Of a DNA stretch of 64,000 nt, positions 8,061-15,549 are shown piece after piece (positions within the stretch are counted from its first letter, which is position 1; each line of letters opens with the position of its first letter). Position numbers and translations under genes: made by a program. The notes beneath the pieces were generated by a model. That model was given only the letters and a program-made list of their open reading frames with translations, was not told the origin of the DNA and did no database searches. This DNA is from Holophagae bacterium (GTDB lineage Bacteria; Acidobacteriota; Holophagae; Acanthopleuribacterales; Acanthopleuribacteraceae): assembly GCA_029263455.1 (NCBI GenBank), contig JAJCXM010000014.1:186001-250000 (forward strand). The letters run 5' to 3'.

Positions 8061-8140
8061 ATCTGTCAGTTTAAATCTAGCGCGTTGCTAGATTCAAAAT
8101 AGCGCCTAAGAAGTGAATCCATTTTCTTGAGGTGCTAAAC

Positions 8141-8698
8141 ATGAACGATTCACCCATTGTTATGGCCGAACGCCAAGCGCGATTGACAAAAATTTACGAG
8201 CATGACCCGTCACAGGCCATGATTACCGATAGTGCAGGCACTCGCTCTGCACCAGCAGGAGCATTGGAACCCTTACACAGCTCAGTCACTGCCGGCGGTT
8301 TTGTTATTCCCATCGCGGTGCATTGCGCCGTCGGTGGCGATGGCGATGGTGCTGTACCTGGCGACATACTCTGTGCCTCGTTAGCCAGTTGCATGGATTC
8401 CACGCTTCGGATTATCGCCAATCGCCTACGACTGACATTGATTTCTCTGGAAGTGCGAGCAACCGCCGATGTTGATGTTCGAGGAACTCTCTGTGTTGAG
8501 CCGAGCGTTCCAGTGGGCTTTCAGAAAATGCATCTTTCGGTCGACCTGAAAGCGGCCGAAGGCACCAATCACAAGTTAATCGCGGCATTGTTTAAAGGCG
8601 CTAAGCACAGCTGCGTGGTATTTCAGACACTCAAACTGGCATTGCCAATCACCATTCAGATCCACTCAAATATCGAACCTCAACCTGCAACCGCCTAA
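8141..8698 (+). CDS. OsmC/Ohr family protein
   Basis: This 185-residue protein belongs to the OsmC/Ohr fold family, whose members reduce organic hydroperoxides with a redox-active cysteine pair. The first cysteine lies in the buried-helix motif L-C-A-S-L-A-S-C-M (C84) and the partner in K-H-S-C-V-V (C158), where the family places them. The central G-D-G-D-G-x-x-P-G-D-I-L loop before the helix is also typical of the YhfA/OsmC-like subgroup. The start is ATG 8141, with GAGG eight bases upstream; a GTG three codons earlier lies inside that site and is unlikely. It is followed ten bases later by the mddA-like gene, so the two are probably cotranscribed and may act together in thiol or sulfur stress. 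Confidence 0.85.
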   Translation: MNDSPIVMAERQARLTKIYEHDPSQAMITDSAGTRSAPAGALEPLHSSVTAGGFVIPIAVHCAVGGDGDGAVPGDILCASLASCMDSTLRIIANRLRLTLISLEVRATADVDVRGTLCVEPSVPVGFQKMHLSVDLKAAEGTNHKLIAALFKGAKHSCVVFQTLKLALPITIQIHSNIEPQPATA

Positions 8699-8708
8699 GG
8701 AGATCAAT

Positions 8709-9446
8709 ATGCACGCAGCAAAAAATTACATGCGCTTTGTTTATTCCCTTGTTTGTTACATCGCCGGGGTAGCCTCACTGACTTATTTAATATTCTTTGT
8801 CAACGATCTGTTCCTCGCAAAGACGGTCAACTCGCTAGTGGAAACTCGATCTTGGACAGAAGCTGTCCCTATGAATTTATTGGCGTTGGCCCTGTTTGGC
8901 CTGCAGCACAGCATCATGGCCAGACGTTCTTATAAAAAGTGGATCACTCGATTTATCCATCCCAGCATGGAACGTTCAACCTATGTGCTGAGCACGGCTT
9001 TGGTCATCGCGGTGATGTGCTATCTGTGGGTGCCGTCAGGTGAAGTTATTTGGCAGTTCGATTCAGAAGTAACTGTATTCGCCATACGTGGATTCGCTTT
9101 TATCGGTTGGACCTTGTTGTTTATCGCGAGTTTCATGTTGAATCATTTTGAGTTGTTTGGGTTAAGCCAGACATTTAATCCAATGATTGGCAAGACGCAA
9201 CCTGAAGCCCATTTCAAAACACCTGGTATTTACAAAATTATCCGACATCCCATTCAAACAGGCGTGCTAATTGGTATGTGGTCTGTGCCACTTTCTACCA
9301 CTAGCCATTTCATGTTTGCCAGCGGTATGACCTTATATATTGCTGTCGGCCTCTACTTCGAAGAAATAGACCTGATACGTGATTTTGGCACTGCTTATCT
9401 GGACTATATGAAACGCGTCAAACGCCTAATCCCATTTGTCCATTAG
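8709..9446 (+). CDS. mddA: methanethiol S-methyltransferase (MddA-like)
   Basis: The 245-residue integral membrane protein resembles MddA, which uses S-adenosylmethionine to methylate methanethiol to dimethyl sulfide. Visible hallmarks are the L-F-x-L-Q-H-S-I-M-A-R motif after the second membrane segment, the R-F-I-H-P-x-x-E-R-S-T-Y-V-L loop, the N-H-F-E-L-F-G-L motif, and the C-terminal Y-K-x-I-R-H-P-x-Q-T-G with a later E-E-x-D-L, shared with the NnrU/isoprenylcysteine methyltransferase superfamily that binds AdoMet. About six hydrophobic segments span the chain. AAGGAG lies just upstream of the ATG. The gene follows osmC by ten bases. Methyltransferases of this fold are hard to tell apart, but the E-R-S-T-Y and H-F-E-L-F-G motifs favour MddA. 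Confidence 0.8.
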   Translation: MHAAKNYMRFVYSLVCYIAGVASLTYLIFFVNDLFLAKTVNSLVETRSWTEAVPMNLLALALFGLQHSIMARRSYKKWITRFIHPSMERSTYVLSTALVIAVMCYLWVPSGEVIWQFDSEVTVFAIRGFAFIGWTLLFIASFMLNHFELFGLSQTFNPMIGKTQPEAHFKTPGIYKIIRHPIQTGVLIGMWSVPLSTTSHFMFASGMTLYIAVGLYFEEIDLIRDFGTAYLDYMKRVKRLIPFVH

Positions 9447-9527
9447 ATCCGATATTTTCTAGGAAATAACAAAAATGACGATTGAGATTGGTACTTTATT
9501 CGAATTGCTGAAGAGGAATACAAATAT

Positions 9528-9929
9528 ATGATTTACCCCATGTTCACGATGGTCATCTTGACTTTTATTGTGGGTTGCCTGGCCGCTAAATGTAGATTCT
9601 CGAGCTTGAGAAGCGGTGAAATAAATCTCAAATATTTTAAGTTAATGGCTGGGCAGGATGTTCCTGAACTCGTGACCAAGACCACTCGATGCTTTAACAA
9701 TATGTTTGAAATTCCGGTTCTATTTTATGTGGCATGTTCGCTGTACCTGAGTCTTGGCATTGATAGTCTCGTTGGGATAGTTTTTGCGTGGCTATTTGTT
9801 GCTCTGAGGGTCGCTCAAGTCTACATACACATTACTTACAATCAAATAATCCACCGAATGTCAGCATTCTGGGGTGCGTTCCTATGTGTCATGGTGCTTT
9901 GGACAAATTTACTGGTTCTACAGATGTAA
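9528..9929 (+). CDS. MAPEG family membrane protein
   Basis: This 133-residue protein with four hydrophobic segments fits the bacterial MAPEG family (membrane-associated proteins in eicosanoid and glutathione metabolism). The family signature R-x-x-x-N-x-x-E-x-x appears as R-C-F-N-N-M-F-E-I-P, and the R-V-A-Q-V-Y-I-H segment in the third helix is also typical. Eukaryotic members conjugate glutathione; bacterial roles are mostly unknown. GAAGAGG precedes the ATG. It lies 81 bases after the mddA-like gene and may belong to the same detoxification group. A hairpin with a T run 180 bases downstream probably ends the unit. Confidence 0.75.
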   Translation: MIYPMFTMVILTFIVGCLAAKCRFSSLRSGEINLKYFKLMAGQDVPELVTKTTRCFNNMFEIPVLFYVACSLYLSLGIDSLVGIVFAWLFVALRVAQVYIHITYNQIIHRMSAFWGAFLCVMVLWTNLLVLQM

Positions 9930-10110
9930 ACGCTAAACGAAAAGTTCTCATGCAATCGACTCGAATAGGGACGACAGAGTCTATGGGTCGTTTTGTCATC
10001 ATCTGGATGATAAAGGCTCAAAAAATGGGACCCGAGTCCGCATGCCTGATCCCGAATAAGGATATAGACAATCTGCGCCCTTATGTGTTCAAGTTTTGCC
10101 TCGTTGACCT

Positions 10111-10146
10111 AAAAAAATGGACCGTTATCCAAACAACCATTTTTTT
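10111..10146 (+). terminator. AT-rich hairpin terminator after the MAPEG gene
   Basis: AAAAAAATGG at 10111-10120 pairs perfectly with CCATTTTTTT at 10137-10146 around a 16-base loop. The run of seven T at the end would act as the uracil tract on the plus strand and the A run does the same for the minus strand. The stem has only three G-C pairs, so it may be weak. Confidence 0.5.
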
Positions 10147-10210
10147 ATACCGGGAATAAACGTCTTCAGCCCGCAGAAAAATGCGTAGAATGGCTCAACA
10201 GGGGGTCATT

Positions 10211-12019
10211 GTGAAGATTGGCTGGTGTTTGTGTCTATTTACGTGGAGTTTGATAGCTCAGGAAACGATATTTTATTTCCCACATTTCACTGAAAAAGTA
10301 AATGAATGGGAAACCATGATCAGTCTTGTCAATGCTGGCGGTCGCAGTATGGAGGTTGAACTTGAGGCATTTGACAGCGATGGCGTTTTGGCCGCATCGT
10401 CGACCATCCTATTAACTGCTGCAAGCGCGCAACGTGGCAGGATTTCCGAATGGTTCCCTGACATCGCCGCCGACCGAGGCTGGATTCGTCTAGTCAGCGA
10501 TAGCGCTGAACTGACAGGGATGCTCGTATTCACACACCTCTCCGCTGGCGGCACCTCTAGCCTGCCGCTGTTTACAACCGCGCAAACATCCTGGATGTGC
10601 GCCGAACTAAAACACACAGAAAACGAAACCAGCGGCTTTGTGATTACCAATGTTTCGGAGTCGCAACAACGTGTGAAGGTCAACTTTAATCAGGATGACG
10701 GGCAACGTTTCAGCACGGATCTCGATCTCGGACCAAGATCTAAGTGGGTGGGCCTGTTATCAGATCTATTTGCGGTCTCAAATTCAACTGGCTATTTGAC
10801 CATTGAAGGCCAGGCCGACGTGGTCCCCCTCGCCTTGACGTTTGTGAATGGGCTACAGCAGATTGTGGCGGTGCCAGCGGTGGAGCGGACGAATGACGGC
10901 GTCGCTAGCTTGCAAGATACGTTGGAAGAAAGCTATTCCCATTATCAGCGTGCCGGTGCTCAACTCGGTGTTCGCGCACACGGCGGGACTTCGGTGACTG
11001 CCGCCAGCGGCCTATCTGACATTGAGGCTCAAATTCCGTTGACCACCAAGTATCCTGTTGAGATAGGCAGCATCACTAAATCCTTCATTTCGGCTGCCAT
11101 GTTGTTGCTGCAGGAACAGGGCAGCCTGGACCTAGACCACTTTTTGTCGCAGTACCGACCTGGCTTTCCCAATGGCGATCAAATCACGCTGCGCATGCTT
11201 TTGAACCATACCAGCGGCGTGCCAGACTACGACACAGTTGACGAGTTCTTACAGGGCGTCATCGATAGTCTTACCAGCGGTCAACCCAAAACCTACACGC
11301 CAGAAGACCTGATCCAATTCGCTTTGAAGGACCCCTTCCAATTTGATCCTGGTAGCGATTGGGGATACGCCAATACCAACTATATTTTGGCGGGCATGAT
11401 CTTAGAAGAGGTGAGCGGACAAACCCTAGAAAGCCTATTGCGCGAACTGATCATCGAGCCCTTGGACCTTCGCCACACTTATCTTGGAGATAAAGAAACC
11501 CCTCCATGGCTGTGCCAACAATACCTACGCGATGAGCCAGGGCAGAATCTAATCAATACCACCCAGGCCACCAACCTATCGTGGGCTTGGGCGGCCGGTG
11601 CCATGCTTTCTACTCCTGAGGATCTCATCAAATGGTCCGACGCCCTCTTCCGCACCGATTTCCTTTCGCAAGATTCACGAGCTCAGCTCATGAGCCAGGA
11701 CGATTTCGGCAACCGTTATGGACTGGGCGTTTATCGGTTCAGTCTGTTGGGTAAATGGGTTTGGGGCCACGACGGCGCGACCTTTGGCGGCTTAGCATTT
11801 TTTGGCGCTTATGAAAACTCGAATCGCAGCCTCGGTACGGTCATCACCTATCGAGAAAGCCAATCGCCGTTGATCGATATTTTGATTGCTGGCGTCGACT
11901 GGTTAGACCAAAACAATGGTGTAACTAAGGGAAGCGACATCCATTTACCCAACTACGAACAAGACTTTCTCAACCTTGTCCAGGCGGGACTCGCAAAGCG
12001 CCACCAGCAGATTAAGTAA
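10211..12019 (+). CDS. secreted serine hydrolase (beta-lactamase/class C fold) with tandem beta-sandwich module
   Basis: From the GTG at 10211 the product is 602 residues with a classic signal peptide (residues 1-17, ending LIAQ). Residues 20-225 are two copies of a roughly 100-residue beta-sandwich module shared with three nearby proteins. Residues 240-590 are a serine hydrolase of the beta-lactamase/penicillin-binding class C family: the S-x-x-K motif is S-I-T-K near residue 287, the Y-x-N motif is Y-A-N in G-Y-A-N-T-N-Y, and the third motif is H-D-G in G-H-D-G-A-T-F-G-G. Such enzymes are D,D-peptidases or esterases, and many secreted ones have unknown substrates. The GTG start is preferred because GGGGG lies five bases upstream and it begins exactly at the signal peptide; ATG codons at 10181 and 10190 lack such a site. 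Confidence 0.85.
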   Translation: MKIGWCLCLFTWSLIAQETIFYFPHFTEKVNEWETMISLVNAGGRSMEVELEAFDSDGVLAASSTILLTAASAQRGRISEWFPDIAADRGWIRLVSDSAELTGMLVFTHLSAGGTSSLPLFTTAQTSWMCAELKHTENETSGFVITNVSESQQRVKVNFNQDDGQRFSTDLDLGPRSKWVGLLSDLFAVSNSTGYLTIEGQADVVPLALTFVNGLQQIVAVPAVERTNDGVASLQDTLEESYSHYQRAGAQLGVRAHGGTSVTAASGLSDIEAQIPLTTKYPVEIGSITKSFISAAMLLLQEQGSLDLDHFLSQYRPGFPNGDQITLRMLLNHTSGVPDYDTVDEFLQGVIDSLTSGQPKTYTPEDLIQFALKDPFQFDPGSDWGYANTNYILAGMILEEVSGQTLESLLRELIIEPLDLRHTYLGDKETPPWLCQQYLRDEPGQNLINTTQATNLSWAWAAGAMLSTPEDLIKWSDALFRTDFLSQDSRAQLMSQDDFGNRYGLGVYRFSLLGKWVWGHDGATFGGLAFFGAYENSNRSLGTVITYRESQSPLIDILIAGVDWLDQNNGVTKGSDIHLPNYEQDFLNLVQAGLAKRHQQIK

Positions 12020-12335
12020 AACTTTGGCTGCCTGATAGTTAATAGCGCCTATAAATTGATCACACCGCTTCAGCTCCGCGCTTGGATGTCCGGAGACTAA
12101 CTGCTATTTGCGCTGATGACCCACCCAACGGCTGCGGTTCGTCACAAGTCGTTTCATCAAGGCCTCTTATGCGTCGATGGTCTACAAGGGAATGACATAC
12201 ATTGCGCTTTGCAGAGCATGACGTCTCGCAAGTCATCAACCGTAGTCTGAGCTGCCTTATTGTATGGCATTTCGGTTGGCACTCGAATTGCCCTAGTTAG
12301 GTTTAACAAATACGTCGGATCACTCATAAGTTATG
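12020..12335. other. intergenic region, no gene seen
   Basis: There is no credible coding frame, and nothing recognisable between the stop of the serine hydrolase and the structured leader that follows at 12336. Confidence 0.4.
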
Positions 12336-12433
12336 ACAACTATCCTGTTTCCGAGATCAGTGACACACCAGGAAATTGTTTATTTTCAACAATTTGCTGC
12401 GGATAGTTGTTTACCGTCTCATGCATGGGAGAC
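12336..12433 (+). promoter_or_regulatory. nested inverted repeats, possible structured RNA leader
   Basis: Three stems lie within 100 bases upstream of the next operon. ACAACTATCC (12336-12345) pairs with GGATAGTTGT (12401-12410). Inside it, AAATTGTT (12373-12380) pairs with AACAATTT (12388-12395) around a seven-base loop. Next to it GTCTC (12416-12420) pairs with GAGAC (12429-12433). The start codon follows 50 bases later. This may be a cis-acting leader or protein sites; no known riboswitch class was recognised. Confidence 0.4.
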
Positions 12434-12483
12434 AACTGTGAGCGTGTTTGAAGACAGTCATTAAATAATTGGGGGAGGAAGTC

Positions 12484-13800
12484 ATGTTGTTTCTGTTTCT
12501 AAGTACGTGGATGAATGTGGATTTGAATACGCATGCCAATGAGCTTAAAGCCCGGGCGCTGGATCAATGGGCGGGAACGCTGGCTATGAGGGTAAATGGA
12601 AACGAATTTCCCGAAGCGTCGCCAGTAATGCCCGTATATATCCGCATCCGTTTGGACAAAGGTGTCAAGCTAGCCGAGACTCTGGTTGATTTGATAACCA
12701 GTCCTACTCGCTATGAACCGATATCTTTAGCCATGTCATTAAAAAGTACAGATGACAGTCAGTTAATTGCGCCTCAAGATACCGCGCAAATTGTACGTTG
12801 GCTTCAAGGTGAGTCCGAGTTTTGGCTTCGCGTGCAACACACTTCTAGTCACTGGCTGGAAAAATCAGGTGTTTTGCAGGCACCGGATCTTGATCATGTC
12901 GTGGAATGGACTATGGGTCGATCCATCGAAGAAGATCGTTTAGTGAACGAGCCGCTCGTCCCACTTGGCCGCGCCAACCTGCCAACAAATGTTCAAGGGT
13001 CCGACGCGGTTCACACGCATATCATCGTGGATAGTTCGGTTTCGATCTTGACTTACAAACCACCCTATCGGGAATCGAATCTTGACATCATTGCTATGAA
13101 TTATCAAACACAGGGCGTTCGAACGGCTGAGCACTCAACTCAAATACAACTTGGCGATGCCGCTTCAGCCAACTTTAGTGGAGACGATACGCTGGGGATC
13201 GCCACTGATCAGGGTGATTTTTGGTTAATCCCGCTAGATCTACGGGGATATGAGACCGTTATTCAAGTACCCAATTCAACAGGCCATAGTCGCCCCATTT
13301 CTATTGAAATGTTGGCTGACACCGGGACCCCCTTTGCTGCCGTTCCGTTGAGCATAAACCCAGGTTTTAATCAGCTTACAAACTACAACACCAATACGGC
13401 CATCTTGATTCGTGAGTCCGGGGAGTTGCACATAAAGTTGGTGCTGAGCAATCGGTTCAACCAACGCTTCTCGATTCCCGCGATCCGTGCGGTACCCGAA
13501 CGCCGTTTCATGCTCAGCGTACCCGCTCGCTTGAGCCTGTTCAATCCTAATAAGGAGGATGCAGCAGTGAAAGTCAACGTCTTTAATGACGTCGGTCACT
13601 TGCTTTCAGGTTCGGTTTTGAAATTGGCATCACACACCCGCACCCATATTGAAATACCGTTGCTGCAGCGCCATCAACACCTACAAGTAGCTAGTGCCCA
13701 CCCCATTGTAGCGGGTGCTGTCGAGGTTTCCGGAACGGAATGGCTGCGCGTAATACCATCGAAAGTCGTGACGCGAGATGTTCAAGGGGGCCTGAAATGA
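12484..13800 (+). CDS. exported protein with C-terminal beta-sandwich module, function unknown
   Basis: The 438-residue product starts at an ATG with GGGGGAGGA directly upstream; a TTG five codons earlier lies before that site. The N-terminus is short and hydrophobic (MLFLFLSTWM), a weak signal peptide. Residues 20-170 are unassigned. The rest is beta-rich, and residues 340-425 carry the module seen in the neighbouring serine hydrolase and beta-propeller proteins: a hydrophobic strand ending in F-N-P, a V-x-V-x-V-F-N-D-x-G core, then a second half ending A-G-A-V-E-V-S-G. The gene overlaps the next (LRR) gene by ATGA, so the two are coupled and probably work together at the cell surface. No catalytic motif was found. 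Confidence 0.6.
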   Translation: MLFLFLSTWMNVDLNTHANELKARALDQWAGTLAMRVNGNEFPEASPVMPVYIRIRLDKGVKLAETLVDLITSPTRYEPISLAMSLKSTDDSQLIAPQDTAQIVRWLQGESEFWLRVQHTSSHWLEKSGVLQAPDLDHVVEWTMGRSIEEDRLVNEPLVPLGRANLPTNVQGSDAVHTHIIVDSSVSILTYKPPYRESNLDIIAMNYQTQGVRTAEHSTQIQLGDAASANFSGDDTLGIATDQGDFWLIPLDLRGYETVIQVPNSTGHSRPISIEMLADTGTPFAAVPLSINPGFNQLTNYNTNTAILIRESGELHIKLVLSNRFNQRFSIPAIRAVPERRFMLSVPARLSLFNPNKEDAAVKVNVFNDVGHLLSGSVLKLASHTRTHIEIPLLQRHQHLQVASAHPIVAGAVEVSGTEWLRVIPSKVVTRDVQGGLK

Positions 13801-15320
13801 ACCTGTTCTACACAGTGTTGTTGATTTTGAGTGACACAGGACTTTGGGTGCCTCACGCTCCTGAACCCACCGCAGAAGAGCAAATGACGTTGACGCTGGT
13901 TAACCCTTTACGCGACTCTGATCGCGTGACGTTCACAACCTATCGCCAAGACGGTTCGCAGGCAAATACAGTCAGCTTGGATCTGGAACCCAGAAGCACG
14001 GTGCGGATATTAGCCAACACGTTGTTTGATGCCTCGGTTAGCCACGCATCGGTTGATTGTGAGGGCTGTGATGTTTGGTGGTCTTACGACCCTGCCGGTC
14101 GGCCAGACCAACCGCTTTTTGAACCCAGCAAGGGGAGTCTGGCTCGTGTCAATCTGGACAAGGAAAGCAGCGTGTCTGAGGACTTAAACATAGCCGTGGT
14201 CAATACATCGACACTGTCATCCGTATTAACGCTGACTATCAGCGATGGGATCGAAGATTTGCTGCAGACGCAGTGGACATTGCAGCCTTTGGAAAAGAAG
14301 TTATTGACAGAATCCGATTTTCCCGTGCCAGGCCATGTCTTTGTCACCCTGGAATCGGACCAGTCTATGGCGGTCCTGGCCGCCCAAAGGTCGACTTCAT
14401 CCAAGCCGCAGAGTCTCTACCCTCGAGCCTTCCTCGACTATTTAGAAATACCTCTATATACCATCGCCGATCCCATATTGTCCGAGTTCATTTTGGACGC
14501 GGTTGATCGCTCCCCTGTTGATGGCTGGATCTCAACTGTCGAAGCCATCTCACTTCAAGCATTGTACTGTGATAATCTGGGTATTCAATCTTTGGACGGT
14601 TTGCAGCATTTCGTCGGGCTCGAGTGGTTCTGGTGTGCCCGCAATCAGATCACACATTTTGACGCATTGTCACAACTGACTAACCTGAAGGTATTGAACC
14701 TAAGTGACAACCCAGTGGATCGCTTACCGGATTTCGAACAGATGAACGGTCTTGAGAGCCTGGCACTTAGAAGCCTGGGCATCCAAGCTCTGGCGCTGGA
14801 TTTCGTGCCCAGCATTAAATACCTAGACCTCAGTCAAAATCCGCTCGATGTGACCTCGTTGAGACTTCCGCCACGCCTGATCGCGTTAAGTCTGTATAGC
14901 TGTAACCTGGATGATGTGACGTTGAGTCATCCTGTCCTAGAGGAACTCTATTTAGGGCAAAACCAAATTACGTCACTTGCTCTGATGATGCCAAAATTAC
15001 ATCGCCTATATTTCTACGGCAACCGATTAGTAGTCATGCCCGACTTAAGTGGCCTGCCTGCACTGACCACCCTCTACGCTAGCCACAATGAATTAATAGA
15101 TGCTTCGTTTAGTCACGACACGGTTCGCACGTTGACACTCGATGACAACTCTCTTACAGATATCGAGTTCTTGCTGGACCTCCCGTCGCTCGAGAGGGTG
15201 CGCTTGCACGAGAACTTGCTCGGCAGCGATCAGTGCCCGACGATCCAAACTCTTCAAAGACGTGATGTATGGGTAAATTACGTTCATCAGACGGGTTACA
15301 CCCTTGATTGCACGATGTAG
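13797..15320 (+). CDS. secreted leucine-rich-repeat protein with tandem beta-sandwich module
   Basis: From the ATG that overlaps the previous stop (ATGA) the protein has 507 residues and begins with a hydrophobic signal-like stretch (NLFYTVLLIL). Residues 25-215 hold two diverged copies of the beta-sandwich module shared by this gene cluster; a C-E-G-C pair may form a disulfide. Residues 230-505 contain an internalin-like leucine-rich-repeat solenoid with 22-residue steps: L-x-x-L-x-L-x-x-N-x-I repeats are visible as YLDLSQNPL, ELYLGQNQI and TLTLDDNSL. LRR domains bind proteins or glycans, so this is likely an adhesion or recognition factor. The longer frame beginning at 13740 inside the previous gene is an artefact. 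Confidence 0.8.
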   Translation: MNLFYTVLLILSDTGLWVPHAPEPTAEEQMTLTLVNPLRDSDRVTFTTYRQDGSQANTVSLDLEPRSTVRILANTLFDASVSHASVDCEGCDVWWSYDPAGRPDQPLFEPSKGSLARVNLDKESSVSEDLNIAVVNTSTLSSVLTLTISDGIEDLLQTQWTLQPLEKKLLTESDFPVPGHVFVTLESDQSMAVLAAQRSTSSKPQSLYPRAFLDYLEIPLYTIADPILSEFILDAVDRSPVDGWISTVEAISLQALYCDNLGIQSLDGLQHFVGLEWFWCARNQITHFDALSQLTNLKVLNLSDNPVDRLPDFEQMNGLESLALRSLGIQALALDFVPSIKYLDLSQNPLDVTSLRLPPRLIALSLYSCNLDDVTLSHPVLEELYLGQNQITSLALMMPKLHRLYFYGNRLVVMPDLSGLPALTTLYASHNELIDASFSHDTVRTLTLDDNSLTDIEFLLDLPSLERVRLHENLLGSDQCPTIQTLQRRDVWVNYVHQTGYTLDCTM

Positions 15321-15484
15321 AACTTTGCTCAAACAAAGCAGAGAGATCTGATTCCCCCAAGCTAACACCTCCAGTCGCCGGGTCGATGGGCTCGGTGGCT
15401 GCATGTTAAAAGCAACAAATCGTTTAAGACGTACCTGGAACCCGTGTCTAAGAGCACAACGGGTATTCAGGAGACATTATGATT

Positions 15485-15513
15485 CTTTGTGATGCGCGCT
15501 TGCCCGCTATACT
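15485..15513 (+). promoter_or_regulatory. candidate promoter of the winged-helix/TolB gene
   Basis: TATACT at 15508-15513 is a near-consensus -10 box. CTTTGT at 15485-15490 sits 17 bases upstream as a poor -35 box. Transcription would begin near 15520, after the ATG at 15514, which supports the downstream GTG start. Confidence 0.45.
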
Positions 15514-15549
15514 ATGGAGCGCTATTCAAGGTCAGTGAGGACTGGATCC

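Noticed and set aside
9788-10159. 123-codon frame overlapping the end of the MAPEG gene
   Set aside because: It has no ribosome-binding site, overlaps a well-supported gene and runs through the terminator hairpin.
13740-13796. N-terminal extension of the LRR protein
   Set aside because: It lies inside the previous gene; the ATGA overlap start at 13797 begins at the hydrophobic signal.
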